The notes: generated from the letters alone by a model not told the origin. DNA of 37,045 nt from an uncultured Prochlorococcus sp. (GCA_902591275.1 CACJAC010000010.1:1-37045); one strand, 5' to 3'; shown: positions 24,703-35,176, numbered from the stretch's first letter. A program made the numbers and translations.

Positions 24703-27700
24703 TTATTCTTTTTTAATAAGTTCTTTATCGAAATTATTTATTTCTCTTTCAAAAGAACCGAACCAGAACATTAGTTGATCAATTTGATTTTGAATTTCAG
24801 TTGCACCTAAACCCCTTATAGTGATGGTTGATAACTGTTCGCCTTCATTAAAATTAAATTTATTTTGAACACTACTTGCTAAAGAATTTTTAAGAATCTT
24901 AAAAGTTGAATTTTTTAATTTTGTCTCTATAAGGATGTTTGGCTTTTTGAGCTTGATCTTACTAAAACCACATTTTTTAGCGAGTAATTTTAGTCTCATT
25001 ATCATAATTAAGGACTCAACAGGTTTGGGGAAGTTTCCATATCTATTCACCCAGTCTGTAGCCAATTCAGTTAATTCATCATTATTTGAACATTCAGTAG
25101 CAGATTTGTACGCCTCAAGCTTCTCTTCTCTGTTTAATATCCATGTTGCAGGTATAAATGCATTTATTGGTAGATCAATTTGAGTGTCGTTAACTTCAGG
25201 TATTTCTTGCCCACTGATTTCTGAAATAGCCTCATGGAGCATCTCTATATATAAATCATAACCAATAGCATTAACCTTTCCACTTTGTTCTTCTCCTAGT
25301 AAACTACCAACACCTCTTATTTCCATATCTTTCATTGCAAGTTGGTATCCACTTCCTAGTTCTGAGAAGTCTTTTATCGCTTTCAATCTTTGTTTTGCAG
25401 CATCATTAATTTTATTTATATTTGGATAAAATAACCAGGCATGTGCTTGTACACCGCTTCTGCCAACTCTTCCTCTAAGTTGATAAAGTTGTGAAAGGCC
25501 AAATTTGTGAGAATCTTCAATAATTATTGTATTTACTTTAGGGATGTCTAATCCACTTTCAATTATGGTTGTGCATATCATTAAATCTACTTCTCCATTA
25601 TTAAAAGCAATCATCGCATTTTCTAGCTCTGTTTCGTTCATTTGCCCATGAGCAACTATAAACTTTAAGCTGGGAAACATATTTTTTAATTTATTTATAG
25701 CTTGATCAATATCAGAAATTCTTGGAAGTACATAAAAAATTTGACCTCCCCTATCAAGTTCTTGATTAATAGCAGTTCTAATAACATCCATATCTATTTC
25801 AGATAAATATGTTTTTATTGATCTTCGTGATGGAGGAGGTGTATTTAATAAGCTCATTTGTCTTAGTCCAGATAAGCTCATATAAAGAGTTCTTGGAATT
25901 GGAGTTGCCGAGAGCGTTAAAACGTCAATGTTGGTTTTGATTTTTTTAATTTTCTCCTTTTGTCTTACTCCAAATCTTTGTTCTTCATCAATAACAAGAA
26001 GTCCTAAGTTTTTAATTTCTATTTCTTTTCCTAAAATTTGGTGCGTTGCTACAACTAAATCAATTTTGTTATTTTTCAAACCTGCGTAGATTTTCTTTCT
26101 TTCATTAACGGTTTTGAATCTATTGAGTAATGACACTTTTATTGGGTAAGGCGAAAATCTATTATTTATTGTTCTCCAATGTTGCTGAGCTAGGATTGTT
26201 GTAGGTGCTAGTAATATTACCTGTTTGCCTGATGTAATAGCCTTAAAAATAGCCCGAACAGCTACTTCTGTTTTGCCAAATCCTACATCTCCACAAACTA
26301 ATCTGTCCATTGGCTTATCGCTTTCCATATCAGATTTTATTTCTTCTACTGCAGTAATTTGATCAGGTGTTGGTTGATAAGGGAATGATTCCTCTAATTC
26401 AACTTGCCAAGGACCATCTTCTGGATAAATGTATCCCTTTAATTTTTCTCTCTTTGCATATAGTTTTAAAATATCGACTGCAACTTTTTTGATTTGTTTT
26501 TTATTTTTCTCTTTTATTCTTTCCCATTCTGTTCCTCCTAATTTATTTATTTTTGGCTTTATTTTTCCACTTGATCTATACCTGTTAACACTACCAAGTT
26601 GATCAGCGGCAACACTTATCTTTCCGTCCTGATACTGAATGACTAAATAGTCTCTTGAATCTCCAGTTATATTTATTTTTTCTATTTTTAAAAATTTTCC
26701 AATTCCATGATTTTTATGAACTATAAAATCACCGGGACTAATCTTATTTACATTTATATTTGAATTTACACTTCTTTTTTTTCTTCTTATGAATACATTA
26801 TTAAAAAGAGATTGTTGTGAAAATAATTCTTTATCTGTTATCAGGAAAACCTTCCATATAGGAAGATAAAAACCCTCGATTTCATAATTGTTTTTATTTT
26901 TTAAAATTAAAGGAGTTGAATTGTTAATTGACTTAAATGCTGCATCAATATCATTAGGATTGTTTAAGAAGTTTGCATTACATTCGTGCTCAAAAAGTAA
27001 AGTCCTAGTTCTCAATGGCTGAGCTGATAATATCCATACTTTTTCATTATTTTTTATATTTTTATTTATATCATTGGATAATTTCCCTATATTTTTAGAA
27101 TATGAATTTAATCTTTTATCGTTTAACAAAAACCTATTATCAAGATTGACTTTAGATTCAAATTCATAAAATTTTATTAAATTAAAATTTTGTAGTGAAT
27201 TTAATATTTCGTCAAACTTTAAATGTAAATTAGGTTTGGCCTCTAAATTAATGGCATTATTTTTAAGGTTCTCATTTAATTCATATGCACAATTATCAAA
27301 ATTACTTTCTGAATCTAGATACCAATTATTTGCAAATTTCTTACAATCTTCTAATTCATCAATTACAAGAATTGTTTCCCTATCTATAAAATCTATTATA
27401 TTGGATGGTTTATTTTCAATTATTCCTAAATAACGATCAAGATTATTTTTATTTATATCTTCTGAATTAAAAATACTGTTCTTAGATAGATTATTTAACT
27501 TATCTTTGATCAGCAAATCAAATCCAGCCAGTATTATTTCAATATTATTGATACTTTCTAATGTTTTCTGTGTATAAGGATCATATTCTCTTATTTTCTC
27601 AATTACATTATCAAAAAATTCTAATCTTATAGGAAACTCATTATTGACAGGATAAATATCTATTATTTCCCCTCTCCTACTCCAGAAACCTTCTGTTGAA

Positions 27701-28212
27701 GTTACATTATCCTTCGTATAACCCAGCAAGGTAAGTTTATTTGCTAATTCTTGAATCTCTATTTGAACACCTTTTTGCAAATCTAATTTTTTTTCAATTA
27801 ATAAATTTTTATTTATTAGATGAGGTTGTAGTGATCTCTCAGTTGATATCACAATATTAAGTTCATTTTTCTCTTTTTTTATTAATTTAGATAAAACAGT
27901 AAGTTGACTAAATTCAATCTCTTTGGATTTATTAATTGAGGCGTATGGTAAATGTTCTGTTGGAGGATAATATAAAACTGCTTTATCATTTATACTCTCA
28001 AAATAACCTATCCATTTGTAGGCAATTTCTACATTAGGACAAATTAATAATATATTTTTTTCTTCTTTTTTTGCAATGCTATCTAAGATTATTGATTTTG
28101 CATATCTACTTGAACCAACAATATTTAATTCATTATTATTTGAAATTCTTTTTATTAATTCAGAAGTAATTTGTGAGTTCGAAATATAATCAACTAAAGT
28201 ATTTAAACTCAT
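24703..28212 (-). CDS. mfd: Transcription-repair coupling factor Mfd
   Basis: A 1169-residue ATPase that removes RNA polymerase stalled at DNA lesions and recruits UvrA. The N-terminal UvrB-like module shows YYPPTEHLPYASINKS (81-96) and STERSLQPHL. The RNA-polymerase interacting (CarD-like) domain follows at about 490-560 (GDFIVHKNHGIGKF). The RecG-like motor has Walker A GDVGFGKTE (641-649), DEEQ (742-745), LSATPIPRTL, and the GLDIPKVNTIIIEDSHKFGLSQLYQLRGRVGRSG block of motifs V-VI, here in pieces. The C-terminal TRCF domain is present (IPATWILNREEKLEAYKS). Length matches the family. It diverges from terC with about 74 bases between them. Confidence 0.97.
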   Translation of the reverse strand: MSLNTLVDYISNSQITSELIKRISNNNELNIVGSSRYAKSIILDSIAKKEEKNILLICPNVEIAYKWIGYFESINDKAVLYYPPTEHLPYASINKSKEIEFSQLTVLSKLIKKEKNELNIVISTERSLQPHLINKNLLIEKKLDLQKGVQIEIQELANKLTLLGYTKDNVTSTEGFWSRRGEIIDIYPVNNEFPIRLEFFDNVIEKIREYDPYTQKTLESINNIEIILAGFDLLIKDKLNNLSKNSIFNSEDINKNNLDRYLGIIENKPSNIIDFIDRETILVIDELEDCKKFANNWYLDSESNFDNCAYELNENLKNNAINLEAKPNLHLKFDEILNSLQNFNLIKFYEFESKVNLDNRFLLNDKRLNSYSKNIGKLSNDINKNIKNNEKVWILSAQPLRTRTLLFEHECNANFLNNPNDIDAAFKSINNSTPLILKNKNNYEIEGFYLPIWKVFLITDKELFSQQSLFNNVFIRRKKRSVNSNINVNKISPGDFIVHKNHGIGKFLKIEKINITGDSRDYLVIQYQDGKISVAADQLGSVNRYRSSGKIKPKINKLGGTEWERIKEKNKKQIKKVAVDILKLYAKREKLKGYIYPEDGPWQVELEESFPYQPTPDQITAVEEIKSDMESDKPMDRLVCGDVGFGKTEVAVRAIFKAITSGKQVILLAPTTILAQQHWRTINNRFSPYPIKVSLLNRFKTVNERKKIYAGLKNNKIDLVVATHQILGKEIEIKNLGLLVIDEEQRFGVRQKEKIKKIKTNIDVLTLSATPIPRTLYMSLSGLRQMSLLNTPPPSRRSIKTYLSEIDMDVIRTAINQELDRGGQIFYVLPRISDIDQAINKLKNMFPSLKFIVAHGQMNETELENAMIAFNNGEVDLMICTTIIESGLDIPKVNTIIIEDSHKFGLSQLYQLRGRVGRSGVQAHAWLFYPNINKINDAAKQRLKAIKDFSELGSGYQLAMKDMEIRGVGSLLGEEQSGKVNAIGYDLYIEMLHEAISEISGQEIPEVNDTQIDLPINAFIPATWILNREEKLEAYKSATECSNNDELTELATDWVNRYGNFPKPVESLIMIMRLKLLAKKCGFSKIKLKKPNILIETKLKNSTFKILKNSLASSVQNKFNFNEGEQLSTITIRGLGATEIQNQIDQLMFWFGSFEREINNFDKELIKKE

Positions 28213-28286
28213 TTATAGTTATCAATCTTGATTACAAATATCCGATCCATTATATTAGATTTTATACTGATTGTGAATAATATTTG

Positions 28287-28997
28287 ATGGATTCAGCTGC
28301 AATAAATTCTTTTATACCCACACTAGATCAAGTGGATAGTTGGTACGAAATCTTTACACTTTTACCAATATTAGTTGCTCTAGAATTATTATTATCGGCA
28401 GATAATGCTGTCGCACTAGCTTCTCTTACTAAATCCCTCGACAGTTCAGAATTAAGGTCAAGAGCCTTAAATATTGGCATAACAATATCTTTATTATTTA
28501 GGATTATTCTGATCATATTATCTAATGTTCTTCTAAAGTTTATTCTTATTAGAGTTTTTGCTGGGTTTTATTTAATATACTTATTCTTCTTAAATGTTTT
28601 TTTTAATTCAGATATAGAAAACATTGAAAATGGGACAAATAATAACAAAAATAATTTTAGGTTCTTAAGGGTTGTAGCGCTTCTTTCAATTACTGATTTT
28701 GCTTTTTCCATAGATAGTATCACTACTGCAGTAGCTATCAGTGATCAATACATATTAATTATATTTGGAGCAGTGATTGGAGTATTAGCCTTAAGATTTA
28801 CATCGGGGATTTTTCTAAAACTTCTGGATATATTTTCTAGATTAGAAAAAGCCGGTTACGTAGCAATTTTAATAGTTGGGATTAAACTTTTACTAAATAC
28901 TTTAATTAAAGAATCTATTCTTCCAGACTATTATTTTTATTTTTTGATTCTTTTTGCTTTCATTTGGGGATTCTCTAAAAAAGAATCTATAACTTAA
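28287..28997 (+). CDS. TerC family integral membrane protein
   Basis: A 236-residue protein with about seven spans. The family signatures are clear: LELLLSADNAVALASLTKSL near residue 33 and SITDFAFSIDSITTAVAIS near 133, which carry the acidic residues proposed to bind metal ions. TerC proteins are linked to tellurite resistance, manganese export and membrane insertion; plant TERC acts in thylakoid biogenesis. The exact role here is unknown. ATG at 28287 is used; a TTG one codon earlier adds only one residue. It diverges from mfd and ends overlapping the fmt stop by four bases, tail-to-tail. Confidence 0.88.
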   Translation: MDSAAINSFIPTLDQVDSWYEIFTLLPILVALELLLSADNAVALASLTKSLDSSELRSRALNIGITISLLFRIILIILSNVLLKFILIRVFAGFYLIYLFFLNVFFNSDIENIENGTNNNKNNFRFLRVVALLSITDFAFSIDSITTAVAISDQYILIIFGAVIGVLALRFTSGIFLKLLDIFSRLEKAGYVAILIVGIKLLLNTLIKESILPDYYFYFLILFAFIWGFSKKESIT

Positions 28998-29980
28998 TCT
29001 GAGAGATATTCACCTACTGATGGCTTTAGCTGTTGTATCAATTGATTTTTTCTAGAAATGTTTTTGCCTTCAAGTTTTGCTTCTAACAAAATAATCGGTT
29101 CAGTTTTAGTTGAAATTATTATTCCTTCATTTTCTATTACAGCAAGAATAATACCTGGTCTTGAATAATTGCTCATGAAAAGGTATTTTTCATTTTCAAT
29201 TTCATCACTATTCAAAACTTTGATTTTAAGTATTTTTAAGTTCTTACCTCTAAAAGTTGTATTAGCTCGTGGGTATAATCCTTTTATTTTTTGAGAAATT
29301 TCAATTGCCTCATTACCCCAATCAACTCTAAAGTCTGATTTTTCAATCATTCTTGCGTGAGTAATTTCTCTTCCCAGTGAATTTTGTTTTTTTAATTGAG
29401 AATTAGTATTTTTATAAATATTTTCTTCGAGTAGTGATGTGGCATTTAAAAATAATTTTGCAGATAAAATACTAAGTTTTTCAGATAGTGTATATAAATT
29501 ATCGTTATTACCAATTTTAATTTTTTCTTCCAATAATAAGTCGCCAGTATCTAGCCCCTCATCCATTTTCATAATTCCTACACCAGTAAATTCATCACCT
29601 TTTATTAGTGACCATTGGATTGGGGCTGCACCACGCCATCTTGGAAGTAATGAAGCATGTGCGTTCCAACATCCAAATTTTGGGATTTCCAATATCTCTT
29701 TGGGTAATATTTTCCCGTAAGCTATAACAATAAATAAATCGCAAGATAGTGATTTAAGTTCATTTATAAAATGTATATTGTTCCTGATTTTTGCTGGAGT
29801 ATAAATTTTTATAGATTCTTGCTCGGCAAAGCTTTTAACAGGTGAGGATATTAATTTATTTCCCCTAGATCTTTTCTTATCGGGTTGGCTAACCACTCCA
29901 ATTACCTCGTGATTAGATTTAATAAAAATATCAAGGCTCGCAATTGAATATTCAGGTGTTCCCCAGAATATAATTCTCAC
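28994..29980 (-). CDS. fmt: Methionyl-tRNA formyltransferase
   Basis: A 328-residue enzyme that transfers a formyl group from 10-formyl-tetrahydrofolate to Met-tRNA-fMet for translation start. The catalytic residues align exactly with E. coli numbering: N106, H108 (CWNAHAS) and D144 (EGLDTGD). The tRNA-binding SLLPRWRGAAPIQW loop is at 110-123, and the C-terminal OB-like domain starts near residue 210. The start ATG overlaps the end of tldE by four bases, so it is the last gene of a tldD-tldE-fmt unit. The substrate tRNA is encoded at 6100-6173, and folP of the folate pathway also lies in this window. Confidence 0.96.
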   Translation of the reverse strand: MRIIFWGTPEYSIASLDIFIKSNHEVIGVVSQPDKKRSRGNKLISSPVKSFAEQESIKIYTPAKIRNNIHFINELKSLSCDLFIVIAYGKILPKEILEIPKFGCWNAHASLLPRWRGAAPIQWSLIKGDEFTGVGIMKMDEGLDTGDLLLEEKIKIGNNDNLYTLSEKLSILSAKLFLNATSLLEENIYKNTNSQLKKQNSLGREITHARMIEKSDFRVDWGNEAIEISQKIKGLYPRANTTFRGKNLKILKIKVLNSDEIENEKYLFMSNYSRPGIILAVIENEGIIISTKTEPIILLEAKLEGKNISRKNQLIQQLKPSVGEYLSD

Positions 29981-31329
29981 TTGTCACCAGTTATTGATAA
30001 TTCATGTACCCATATATGTGGAGAAATTCCACTTGTTGTTACTTCCTGGTTTGATTCAATATTTACTATATTCTTCAAAAGATATTTGATATCCCCCGCT
30101 ACAGTTGCAGATTCTATTGAGATTTTTTTACCATTTTTATAGAGCCATCCATCAAATGGAAGAGAGAATGAACCTTGACTTGCTCTGACACCTGCATGGA
30201 TTGCATTTAATTCTTCAATATAAACAAATTCTCCCTCATAAGTAGAGTGATCTAATGATGTTTTTAGATCTGAGTTTTCCTCTGATTTCTCAACTACTAT
30301 CCAATCAGGAGATACTGAGACTTTTGATCCTAGTCCAGCGTGTCCTGTGGGGATTGTTTTAAATATTCTTGCAGTTGATTCAGAATGTATAAAATTTTCG
30401 AGTCTCCCTTTGTTAATTAAACATAGTCTTTTGGTAGGAGTTCCCTCTCCATCAAATGGTGATGAAGAAATATTCTTTTCGTGAAGACCATCATCATAAA
30501 TATTGAGTGCTTTTGTAGAAAGATTCTCTCCAATAGAATTTTTATTAGATAAGCTAACACCATCTAAAATGCTTCTAGCATTAAACATTGAGCTGAAGGC
30601 ATTAATGATCGTTAAAAAAGACTCTGGGGAAAAACATATTAAATATTTATCAGTTTTAATAGATGAATAATTTAAATGAGAAATTGTTTTATTAGAAGCG
30701 TCTTTGATACACGACTCTATATCTATATCTTCAACTCCATATCCAAGTTTTACAGAACCCGAGCTACGAGGTTTCTTATTTTTCTCTTCTGCTCTTGCAT
30801 ATAAATAAAGTGTAGCTTGACTTTTGGTATAACTCCGAAAGGCACCATCACTATTTGCATAAACTCTCTCATAAAAACTCTCAGATAGACCATTATACGG
30901 AACAGATTTTATGGAATCATGGCTTTCTAATAGTTTTACTTCGGCTTCTCTTAAAAGAGTAAGTAATTTTTTTATTCCAACAGGATTTCTTTTTTTTGAG
31001 TCATTAACTTCAATAGGATCCTTGGCTAGTGGTGAGAATTCTGTTCTTTCATTCTTATTGCCAAAATCTGATGCAATATTTGCTTGATTTAGAGCTTTTT
31101 TAATACCAGATTCACTGATATCACTAGTTGTTGTAATGCCAACTAAATTAGATTCGTTCCAAACTCTTATAGTTAAAATTTGCTTTTGTGATGCCTTAAG
31201 TTGTTTAGCCTCACCTTTATCAACTTGCACAGAATAATCATTAGAAAAGCTAGCACCATAATCCCATTTTTTAAGATTTAGAGAATCTGCTGCTTCAGAG
31301 ATTTGAATAGTTATTTCTTTTGAATTCAT
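29977..31329 (-). CDS. tldE: TldE/PmbA-like protease partner subunit
   Basis: A 450-residue member of the TldD/PmbA family. In E. coli, TldD and TldE form a heterodimeric metalloprotease that trims unfolded peptides such as the microcin B17 leader and the antitoxin CcdA. This subunit lacks the HExxxH motif, as expected for TldE, and shows family blocks KQILTIRVWNESNLVGITTT (47-66), a central SPFDGEGTPTKRLCLINKGRLENF and the C-terminal ISPHIWVHELSITG. It begins three bases after tldD ends and overlaps fmt by four bases. Confidence 0.92.
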   Translation of the reverse strand: MNSKEITIQISEAADSLNLKKWDYGASFSNDYSVQVDKGEAKQLKASQKQILTIRVWNESNLVGITTTSDISESGIKKALNQANIASDFGNKNERTEFSPLAKDPIEVNDSKKRNPVGIKKLLTLLREAEVKLLESHDSIKSVPYNGLSESFYERVYANSDGAFRSYTKSQATLYLYARAEEKNKKPRSSGSVKLGYGVEDIDIESCIKDASNKTISHLNYSSIKTDKYLICFSPESFLTIINAFSSMFNARSILDGVSLSNKNSIGENLSTKALNIYDDGLHEKNISSSPFDGEGTPTKRLCLINKGRLENFIHSESTARIFKTIPTGHAGLGSKVSVSPDWIVVEKSEENSDLKTSLDHSTYEGEFVYIEELNAIHAGVRASQGSFSLPFDGWLYKNGKKISIESATVAGDIKYLLKNIVNIESNQEVTTSGISPHIWVHELSITGDK

Positions 31330-31332
31330 ATC

Positions 31333-32757
31333 CTATCTTCCGCCAACAGTGATTGAATCAACCTTGATATGTGGTTGGCCAACAGTTACGTTGACACTTC
31401 CACTGATAGATCCACAAAATCCAGGAGCTAATTCGAGGTCATTTCCGCACATTGATATTTTTGGCATAACTTCTTTAGCCTCACCAATCAAAGTTGCTCC
31501 CTTTACTGGATTAGTTAATTTTCCATTTTTAATAAGATATCCTTCTTCTACTGCAAAATTAAATTGTCCTGTAGCACCTACGCTGCCTCCACCCATTGAT
31601 TTGCAGTAAAGACCATCACTAATACTATTGATTAAATCTTCTTTCGAGTGCTCACCTTTGGCTATATAAGTATTTCTCATTCGTGAAGCTGCAGCAAAAG
31701 AATAATTTTGTCTTCTTCCACTTCCTGTTCTTTTATGGCCAGTTCTTAATTCACCTGCCCTGTCGGATATGAATTTTTTTAAAATTCCATCTTTTATAAG
31801 AACTGATTTTTCGGGTTCCATACCTTCATCATCTACTGATAATGAACCAAAGGATCCTTCTGAAATTCCTTCATCAATTGCTGTTACAGATTCATGTGCA
31901 ATTTTTTCATTCAATTTATTCTCAAACGGTGTTGTTCCTCTTTCTATTTGAGTCGTCTCAAGTAAATGACCGCAGGCTTCGTGGAATATAACGCCACCAA
32001 ATTTATTAGCTAATACAACAGGCATTTGTCCCGCATCGACATAATCTGCATACAACATGTTCATTGAGCTTTCAAATACATCATTAGCTGCTTTTTCGTG
32101 ATCCCATAATCTGAATTCATGAGGCATTCCTGACGATCCAAATCTTCTACTTCCACTAGATCTATATTGGGCATCACTAGCAATCACGTTGAGTCCAACT
32201 GTTTGATGCAACCTAATATCTGAGACATAGGTTCCATCGCTGGAGGCTATAATTACTTCCTGCAGACTTCTTGAATAACTTCCTTTTCTAGTTATTATTT
32301 TATTATTTTTTTTAAGAGATTTTGTGCTTACCAATAGTTTTTCACTTATCTCATGTATGGATGGGACTTCATTAATCCATTTTTTCTTAGATAAACTATA
32401 GTCCCTATGTTTATCTAGACCCTTAAATACTTCTATTTTTTTATTATCTGTTATGTCTAACATCTCAATAGCCTGGGATACCGACCTCATCAAGCCATTC
32501 TTTGTCAAATCATTTGTACTTACAAATCCATCCTTTTTATCTTTGAAGATTCTAATACCAGCACCCCTTCCAAATGATGGGCTTACACTTGTAATGAAAT
32601 CCTCTTCAGCTAAAACGCTTGAGTTGTCAGTATTCTCTATAAATATTTCTACAAAATCAGCCCCAAGTCCCATCCCATAGAAAATAATTTCTTCTAATAA
32701 ATCTTTATTGCAACTACCAAAAATGATTTCATTTGATTTGATTTGTGACGAAAGCAT
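31333..32757 (-). CDS. tldD: TldD metalloprotease subunit
   Basis: A 474-residue catalytic partner of TldE. The zinc motif HEACGH (259-264, HExxxH) lies in FGGVIFHEACGHLLETTQIERG, and a conserved Cys448 (APGFCGSISG) matches the third ligand of the family. The N-terminal half has the family's GRGAGIRIFKDKKDGFVST block. The two subunits probably form a cytosolic heterodimer with a cavity for extended peptides. No microcin, lanthipeptide or toxin-antitoxin gene is visible nearby, so the natural substrate is unknown. acsF lies upstream with a gap of 31 bases on the same strand and could be in the same transcript. Confidence 0.95.
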   Translation of the reverse strand: MLSSQIKSNEIIFGSCNKDLLEEIIFYGMGLGADFVEIFIENTDNSSVLAEEDFITSVSPSFGRGAGIRIFKDKKDGFVSTNDLTKNGLMRSVSQAIEMLDITDNKKIEVFKGLDKHRDYSLSKKKWINEVPSIHEISEKLLVSTKSLKKNNKIITRKGSYSRSLQEVIIASSDGTYVSDIRLHQTVGLNVIASDAQYRSSGSRRFGSSGMPHEFRLWDHEKAANDVFESSMNMLYADYVDAGQMPVVLANKFGGVIFHEACGHLLETTQIERGTTPFENKLNEKIAHESVTAIDEGISEGSFGSLSVDDEGMEPEKSVLIKDGILKKFISDRAGELRTGHKRTGSGRRQNYSFAAASRMRNTYIAKGEHSKEDLINSISDGLYCKSMGGGSVGATGQFNFAVEEGYLIKNGKLTNPVKGATLIGEAKEVMPKISMCGNDLELAPGFCGSISGSVNVTVGQPHIKVDSITVGGR

Positions 32758-32788
32758 ATGACTTTATAAATCTTCTCTGAATAAAAGA

Positions 32789-33961
32789 TTATCTAATCGA
32801 AGGTTGGAAATCTTTGCTATCAAGAGGTTTTAATAAGTATAGTCTTAATAACTGGTAACCGTTTGATAAATATTTAGGTAATTTTTTAAGAGTTTTAGAT
32901 ACTTTATTTTCATCACTGCTTGTGATATCGAAAAGAACCCTATTATTCTCTACTATTTTATCTAATCTTCCATAAAAAGATTTATCATAAACGTCCATTA
33001 CTACAGGGAATACTCTAGCTGCCGTTTCATTTGTTTTATTGATAACAAACTGGTCGTAATCTTTGGCATCTAAACCTAGTGAACTGTAGAAATCTTTTTT
33101 AATTCCCAAATCCCTTGCATACATAGTTGCAAATACAGCTAGTAGAAAAAACCTAGACCATAATTTGGATGTTAATGGAAGATTATTTAAAAAATATCTA
33201 AATCTATGGAAGTAGTCAAATAGTGGGTGTGTAAAGGTAGAACCGCCAATGGTAATTTTTTGACTTAAAGATTTAACAGTACGAGGCTGTGCTTTCATCA
33301 GTGCATCAAAGAAATCCCCATGTCTATTTTCATCCTGACACCAATTTTCGAAATAATTAAATAGTGGAAAAATTTTGCTATCTGGATTTTTTTCAAGATG
33401 CCTATAAATTGCAATGTATCTCCAATAGCCTATTTTTTCAGATAAATAAGTAGCGTAAAAAATACTTCTTGGTGGGAAATAGGTGTAATCCTTGTTTGCT
33501 GTTAAAAAACCTAAATCTAACTGTAATCCAAAATCACTCATAGATTTATTCAAGAAACCTGCATGTCTAGCTTCATCTCTAGCCATATGGGCAAAACATT
33601 CAGCAAGAAGAGGGTTTTTGTCTTTAATCCTTTTGCTGAGTTCCTTGTAAAGTAAAAAACCTGAAAATTCTGAAGTACAACTTCCTTCGAGAAAATCAAC
33701 AAAAAGCTCTCTTGTCTCAGAATCTAATTTTTCTGCAGCCCCTTCAAATTCACTATTTCTTACAAAATGATGTCTATTGTAATCTTTCCTAAATTCCTCA
33801 CATATAGCTTCCAGTTCCTCCTCGTTTATTGATAAATCCATATTTTCCATAGCCTCAAAGTCTGTTGTATAGAATCTTGGGGACAAAATTGTATCTTTTG
33901 CTGGTATCTTTCCATTATTAATATCTTTTTTATTCTTTGATTCAACAGTTGATTGAGTCAT
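32789..33961 (-). CDS. acsF: Mg-protoporphyrin IX monomethyl ester oxidative cyclase (aerobic)
   Basis: A 390-residue diiron enzyme that uses oxygen to form the isocyclic fifth ring of chlorophyll, giving protochlorophyllide. The two iron-binding carboxylate/histidine motifs are visible: ARDEARH (127-133) and [10 protein letters not shown] (205-214, the second E-x-x-H-like site with H214). The conserved opening [14 protein letters not shown] (26-39) and [22 protein letters not shown], here in two blocks, match the AcsF/CrdI/CHL27 family. Length matches. Membrane-associated. It stands between tldD and the DUF2996 gene on the same strand. ChlH, an earlier pathway enzyme, is encoded 13 kb away. 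Confidence 0.97.
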   Translation of the reverse strand: MTQSTVESKNKKDINNGKIPAKDTILSPRFYTTDFEAMENMDLSINEEELEAICEEFRKDYNRHHFVRNSEFEGAAEKLDSETRELFVDFLEGSCTSEFSGFLLYKELSKRIKDKNPLLAECFAHMARDEARHAGFLNKSMSDFGLQLDLGFLTANKDYTYFPPRSIFYATYLSEKIGYWRYIAIYRHLEKNPDSKIFPLFNYFENWCQDENRHGDFFDALMKAQPRTVKSLSQKITIGGSTFTHPLFDYFHRFRYFLNNLPLTSKLWSRFFLLAVFATMYARDLGIKKDFYSSLGLDAKDYDQFVINKTNETAARVFPVVMDVYDKSFYGRLDKIVENNRVLFDITSSDENKVSKTLKKLPKYLSNGYQLLRLYLLKPLDSKDFQPSIR

Positions 33962-34040
33962 TTTTATTAGGTTTATTAATACTATTATTTACTATGAATT
34001 GTATTTTCGAGGGAAAAGTTAACTTGGTGTTATTGTTTTT

Positions 34041-34607
34041 CTAATTAACTCCTATTAACTTTTGCCCATTCAATCTTTGAAGTACTCTTGAAATTATTAA
34101 TTTTAGGGTAATTCTTTTTTCGTCAATAAGAAAAGATTCAATAATACTGGGCTTTTGATTAGGTTTTGATAAAGAAATACTTTTTAATGAACTAATATCA
34201 TCTTTCTCAAAGGATAACCAAAAGTTACATGTATCTTTAATTTCACAATTTATGACCCAACATTTATCCCCAGCAATTGGTCTATTTGTGTTAGTAAGGT
34301 TAATATTGATTATTTCTAATCCTCTTTGATTAATTTCCTCAGTAAGTGAAGGGATTAGGTGTATGTTAATAAATTCTTGGAAAGGCTTTTTCTCTACTGG
34401 GAGTTCTTTTTTTGGTTTTGTTATAGGTTTTTCGGGAGTATTAATTTCATTTTTTTTGACAACTTTAGTAGCAGAATCAACATTATTTATATCCATATTG
34501 ATAACTTTTTCCGATTTAAGCCCCTTTATTTCTTCAGAGTTTGATTTATTAGTATTGTCAGATGTTTCTTTATTTACTTCATTATTTTTGTCTAAATTTT
34601 CTTCCAT
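34041..34607 (-). CDS. DUF2996 cyanobacterial protein
   Basis: A 188-residue protein. The first 75 residues are a low-complexity linker rich in Lys, Glu, Asn and Ser (for example KETSDNTNKSNSEEIKGLKS), probably disordered. Residues 76-188 carry the family domain: KKPFQEFINIHLIPSLTEEI, then GDKCWVINCEIKDTCNFWLSF, then a short acidic stretch and the C-terminal IDEKRITLKLIISRVLQRLNGQK. This matches cyanobacterial DUF2996, also found in plants; function unknown. It lies about 80 bases upstream of acsF on the same strand. Confidence 0.72.
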   Translation of the reverse strand: MEENLDKNNEVNKETSDNTNKSNSEEIKGLKSEKVINMDINNVDSATKVVKKNEINTPEKPITKPKKELPVEKKPFQEFINIHLIPSLTEEINQRGLEIININLTNTNRPIAGDKCWVINCEIKDTCNFWLSFEKDDISSLKSISLSKPNQKPSIIESFLIDEKRITLKLIISRVLQRLNGQKLIGVN

Positions 34608-34666
34608 AAAAAAAACTATTTATTCCATTATAAATTAAAAAAACATTTTTTAATTAATTTATTTTT

Positions 34667-35110
34667 CTACCAATCATTATCAGCATTATCCCAATCATCT
34701 TTAAAATCTTGATTTGAATAACTTTGATCTTTTTTTAAATTATTATCGTTCATATTTTTGACTACTCTGTAATTAACAGAAATTGTTGGTTGAGTTTCTC
34801 TAATATCCCTTTGTGGAGGCATCTCAACGTTTGGTTCCATTTCTTCCTCAGTATTATTAAATACAAAATCATCTTCAACATTTTCGAAAGTTTTTTTTCT
34901 GAAACTATTACTAGTAATTGTTGTATTCAATAAAGTGCTGACAAATAAACCAGAAATAAACGAAATACTGATTAACTTACCTATACTTACTTCTTGTAGA
35001 GTCCATTTAAAGTATCTCAATGAAGTCTTCTGATTATTATTTGTATATAATAAAATTTGAAAAATTATTATTAAAAATAGAGTTAAAAGTAAATATTTTT
35101 TCTTAAACAT
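34667..35110 (-). CDS. Hypothetical membrane protein, possibly LapA/DUF1049-like
   Basis: A 147-residue protein with a signal-anchor-like first span (about 6-22, after MFKKK), a short loop NNNQKTSLRYFKWTLQEV, a second span at about 44-62 (LISISFISGLFVSTLL), and a polar tail of about 85 residues ending in an acidic DWDNADNDW. The two spans with a connecting loop of this type resemble the LapA/DUF1049 pattern, but the match is only by pattern and the tail has no equivalent I know. The last part (DNNLKKDQSYSNQDFKDDW) is likely disordered. Confidence 0.5.
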   Translation of the reverse strand: MFKKKYLLLTLFLIIIFQILLYTNNNQKTSLRYFKWTLQEVSIGKLISISFISGLFVSTLLNTTITSNSFRKKTFENVEDDFVFNNTEEEMEPNVEMPPQRDIRETQPTISVNYRVVKNMNDNNLKKDQSYSNQDFKDDWDNADNDW

Positions 35111-35176
35111 AATTGTAAAAAGTTATCTTAAATTTTTTTGGTTAATATTTCCATAATATATTTTTTGAAAATTTAT

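Noticed and set aside
34359..34638. Plus-strand frames of 61 and 91 residues opposite the DUF2996 gene
   Set aside because: They are mirror frames of the low-complexity lysine/asparagine-rich start of that gene, with phenylalanine- and serine-rich translations and no family resemblance.
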